Below, piece by piece: positions 4,658 through 6,594 of a stretch of 6,594 nt of DNA (its first letter is position 1; each line of letters opens with the position of its first letter). This stretch comes from Opitutus sp. GAS368 (GTDB taxonomy: Bacteria; Verrucomicrobiota; Verrucomicrobiia; Opitutales; Opitutaceae). Location: the NCBI GenBank assembly GCA_945862035.1, contig CAMAXB010000171.1:1-6594 (forward strand), given 5' to 3'. The notes below the pieces were generated by a model. The model saw only the letters and a list, made by a program, of their open reading frames with translations, did not search any database and was not told the origin of the DNA. The position numbers and the translations under genes were made by a program.

Positions 4658-5797
4658 ATGCTCCGCGGATCCCTTTTTCTCCTTGCCCTGCTGCTGCTGG
4701 GCATGGCTTCGCTCACGGCGGTGCGTGTGCCCGTGGCGGTGAACTGGCGCTTGGCCCTGCTCGCCGGGGAGTATGGCCACGTGCTGTGGCTGCTGCCCGC
4801 GGGGATCGCGCTCGCGGCGTGGTTTATGCGCCACGCGCACTTCGGTTGGTCGGTCGCGACCGGGACCGTGGGCCTCGCGGCGATCGCGTTCTTTCTCAAA
4901 CCATCCATGCAGGCAGCCGCCCTAGCGCGGGACCTGCCGGCGCGGATGCGTGCCCAGTTCGGTGGCGACCTGCCGGCCTCGCCGGCGTTTTCGGTGGCCG
5001 GTCTGTTTCGCGGCGCACCGGCCGCCATTCAACCGCAGGCGCACCGGATCGGTCCCGACCTGCCCATGGACTTTTATCGCCCGGCGACCGTGCCCGCCGG
5101 CGGGGTTCCCTGCATCGTGGTGGTCCACGGCGGAGGCTGGGACAGTGGCGACCGTTCGCAATTACCGGGTTTCAACCACTGGCTGGTGGCGCAGGGCTAT
5201 GCGGTGGCGGCGATCTCGTACCGGCTCGCGCCGGCCCACCCGTGGCCGGCGCAGCGGGACGACACCCTGGCGGCCATCACCTATCTCCGGACCAACGCGG
5301 CGGCCCTTGGCCTCGACCCCGCGCGGATCGTGCTCGCGGGACGTTCCGCGGGCGGGCAGATTGCCGCGGCCGTGGGCTACACCGCGGATGATCCCGGTAT
5401 CCGGGGAGTCGTCGCGTTCTACGCTCCCTTTGACATGCGCTTTGTCTGGTCAATTTCGCGGGACGACGACGCGCTCAATTCGCTCAAGCTGATGCGGCAG
5501 TACCTCGGTGGCCCGCCCGAGGGCCGCGAGGACTTGTATGATTCGGCGAGCGCCCAGCAGCACGTGCGCCGCGGCCGGACACCGCCAACCCTGATGGTGC
5601 ATGGGGTGATCGACACCCTGGTCTGGCACCGGCACAGCGAGCGCTTATCCGCGCGGCTGGTGGAGGAGGGGGTTCCGCACCTTCACCTCAGCCTGCCTTG
5701 GGCGGTTCATGCAGTGGAATTCAATCTGGCGGGACCTTCGGGTCAGCTCACGGCCTACGCGTTGAAGGGATTTCTGGCCCGCGTGACCGCGCCTTAG
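4658..5797 (+). CDS. Membrane-anchored alpha/beta hydrolase (esterase/lipase type)
   Basis: The product is 379 residues. The N-terminus has three hydrophobic segments (about 3-21, 41-57 and 63-80), followed by a soluble alpha/beta-hydrolase domain from about 125. The oxyanion motif HGGGW is at 157-161, as in hormone-sensitive-lipase and BD-FAE-like esterases. The nucleophile elbow GRSAGG has Ser230. Asp319 (HGVIDTLV) and His351 (WAVHAVEF) complete the likely triad, with the usual order and spacing. SYRLAPAHPWPAQRDD (187-202) is the block after the oxyanion strand seen in these esterases. The likely role is hydrolysis of a carboxylic ester; the substrate is unknown. Whether the domain faces the cytoplasm or periplasm depends on the topology of an odd number of segments and cannot be fixed here. 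ATG 4658 is the first plausible start after the in-frame stop at 4625; there is no Shine-Dalgarno. It is divergent from rsuA and lies 180 bp before the next gene. Confidence 0.85.
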   Translation: MLRGSLFLLALLLLGMASLTAVRVPVAVNWRLALLAGEYGHVLWLLPAGIALAAWFMRHAHFGWSVATGTVGLAAIAFFLKPSMQAAALARDLPARMRAQFGGDLPASPAFSVAGLFRGAPAAIQPQAHRIGPDLPMDFYRPATVPAGGVPCIVVVHGGGWDSGDRSQLPGFNHWLVAQGYAVAAISYRLAPAHPWPAQRDDTLAAITYLRTNAAALGLDPARIVLAGRSAGGQIAAAVGYTADDPGIRGVVAFYAPFDMRFVWSISRDDDALNSLKLMRQYLGGPPEGREDLYDSASAQQHVRRGRTPPTLMVHGVIDTLVWHRHSERLSARLVEEGVPHLHLSLPWAVHAVEFNLAGPSGQLTAYALKGFLARVTAP

Positions 5798-5977
5798 TTG
5801 TTCCCGTTCTTCACTCTCATCCCCGTTCCCGATTCCGCGCGGGAATTGGCTCTGTCGTCGCTGATCCGGCAGGGAACAAGTGGGATTGGGGGAATACCCC
5901 CTTCGGCCCGGCGAATTGTCTCGGCATGGGAGGCCGGTTTTGGGATGCGTTAGGCTTTAGCCCGAACCCACGAATTT
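5798..5977. other. Hairpin-rich intergenic region
   Basis: No gene is visible in these 180 bp. Four inverted repeats are. The arms TTGTTCCC 5798-5805 and GGGAACAA 5872-5879 enclose a stem TTCCCG 5826-5831 with CGGGAA 5840-5845. GGGGG 5888-5892 pairs with CCCCC 5897-5901 around AATA. GGCTTTAGCC 5953-5962 is a perfect 10-bp palindrome. The first arm starts directly after the hydrolase stop codon, so the outer structure could form in its 3' untranslated region. None of the stems is followed by a T-run. Promoter hexamers for the downstream gene are not evident. Confidence 0.45.
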
Positions 5978-6594
5978 ATGTCCCATTGGGAGTACAAGGT
6001 AGTCACGAGCGGCAAGGGCGGATTCGCCACGCCGGCGCTGATGGAAAAGTTTCTCAACGATCTCGGTAAGGAAGAGTGGGAGATCATCTCCTTCCACACC
6101 CCGCCCGATAATCCGCTCGCTTTTCACGGCCTCGCCCGGCGCGGGACCCAGCGCGAGTGGACGCTCGACGACGCGACCGCGGCGGCCAAGGCCGAGGCCG
6201 ACAAGGTCCGGGCCGAGTTTGCCGCAAAGTTTGCCGGCGCGACCTTTGCCAAGAGTGAGGTGGACGAGCCTGGCGTGATCGCCGCCGATCCCGCTTCACC
6301 CGATGGCCTGCGCCGCCTGCGTGACACGGAGAATGACAATGACCCCGAGGCGCTCGCCGAAGAGGCGGCCGAGCCGGACAAGAAGCCGGGCGATTGGGAC
6401 GAGTGGCCCGAGGAGGAGGATCTCCCGACGTTCTTCGAGGCGGTGAAGCCGCACATGCGTCGCAACCAGCGCGGGCCAGGCCAGGCGGTGGCGATCGATT
6501 ATCTCTCCAAGCGTTGGGATCAGCGCGAGGATGACATTGTCGGGGCGCTGGTGGAGTGCGGCCTGACGGTCCCCGAGCCCGACGAGTCTCCGAT
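5978..6594 (+). CDS. DUF4177-like domain protein, N-terminal part (3' end outside window)
   Basis: The frame is open from ATG 5978 to the window end: 205 whole codons and two extra bases. An in-frame TAG at 5951-5953 leaves this ATG as the only reasonable start; no Shine-Dalgarno precedes it. Residues 1-40 (WEYKVVTSG, then LNDLGKEEWEIISFH) match the DUF4177 pattern of a WEYK strand and a helix leading into LGxEGWELV. After that come an Ala/Lys/Glu helix (65-88), a strongly acidic linker (about 116-149, ending DWDEWPEEEDLP) and a basic-then-helical C-terminal segment (HMRRNQRGPGQAVAIDYLS, then DDIVGALVECGLTVPE, about 159-200). The C-terminal segment could be a small helical or winged-helix-like module, but I cannot assign it. 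There is no signal peptide or membrane segment, so it is probably cytoplasmic. The function is unknown. Confidence 0.8.
   Translation, partial: MSHWEYKVVTSGKGGFATPALMEKFLNDLGKEEWEIISFHTPPDNPLAFHGLARRGTQREWTLDDATAAAKAEADKVRAEFAAKFAGATFAKSEVDEPGVIAADPASPDGLRRLRDTENDNDPEALAEEAAEPDKKPGDWDEWPEEEDLPTFFEAVKPHMRRNQRGPGQAVAIDYLSKRWDQREDDIVGALVECGLTVPEPDESP

Noticed and set aside
4616..4660. Possible sigma-70 promoter hexamers (TTGTTC, TGTGAC on the opposite strand)
   Set aside because: Neither has a matching -10 hexamer at proper spacing, so they cannot be distinguished from chance.
4571..4840. An N-terminal extension of rsuA up to 90 residues
   Set aside because: The extra stretch is low-complexity His/Arg/Gln sequence lying opposite the start of the hydrolase gene. 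The 231-residue form matches the family length and begins at the S4 domain.
5888..5901. An intrinsic terminator formed by the G5/C5 hairpin
   Set aside because: The stem is short, lies about 90 bp after the hydrolase stop, and is followed by TTCGGCCC rather than a T-run.

Overview
The window is high-GC bacterial chromosome that most resembles an Opitutaceae-type member of Verrucomicrobiota. This placement is an inference. It rests on the feel of the protein sequences, the absence of clear Shine-Dalgarno sites, and intergenic palindromes of kinds I associate with Verrucomicrobiota and Planctomycetota genomes. No marker gene here fixes the taxon. There is no rRNA, tRNA, CRISPR array, phage gene or transposase.

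Left part (1-2091, + strand): the 3' end of an unrecognised gene, then adenine phosphoribosyltransferase (apt, purine salvage), then a D-isomer-specific 2-hydroxyacid dehydrogenase. The dehydrogenase gene is bracketed by two almost identical palindromic elements in opposite orientation (1016-1103 and 2097-2190; 87 of 88 aligned bases identical). One ends 7 bp before its start codon and the other begins 5 bp after its stop.

Middle part (2207-4570, - strand), read in the direction of transcription: rsuA (16S rRNA pseudouridine synthase), yhbY (CRS1-YhbY RNA-binding protein of the large subunit), and rsgA (circularly permuted 30S-maturation GTPase). All three act in ribosome maturation. A 250-bp gap between yhbY and rsgA contains two further palindromic elements, unrelated in sequence to the first pair and to each other (3300-3418 and 3447-3526).

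Right part (4658-6594, + strand): a membrane-anchored alpha/beta hydrolase (esterase/lipase type) divergent from rsuA, then a 180-bp hairpin-rich gap, then the 5' part of a DUF4177-like protein with an acidic hinge and a helical C-terminal region, which runs off the window.

The coding content is ordinary housekeeping and accessory metabolism. The unusual content lies between the genes: three families of long palindromes within about 2.5 kb, one present as a near-perfect inverted pair around a single gene. I do not see a new defence or mobile gene system here.
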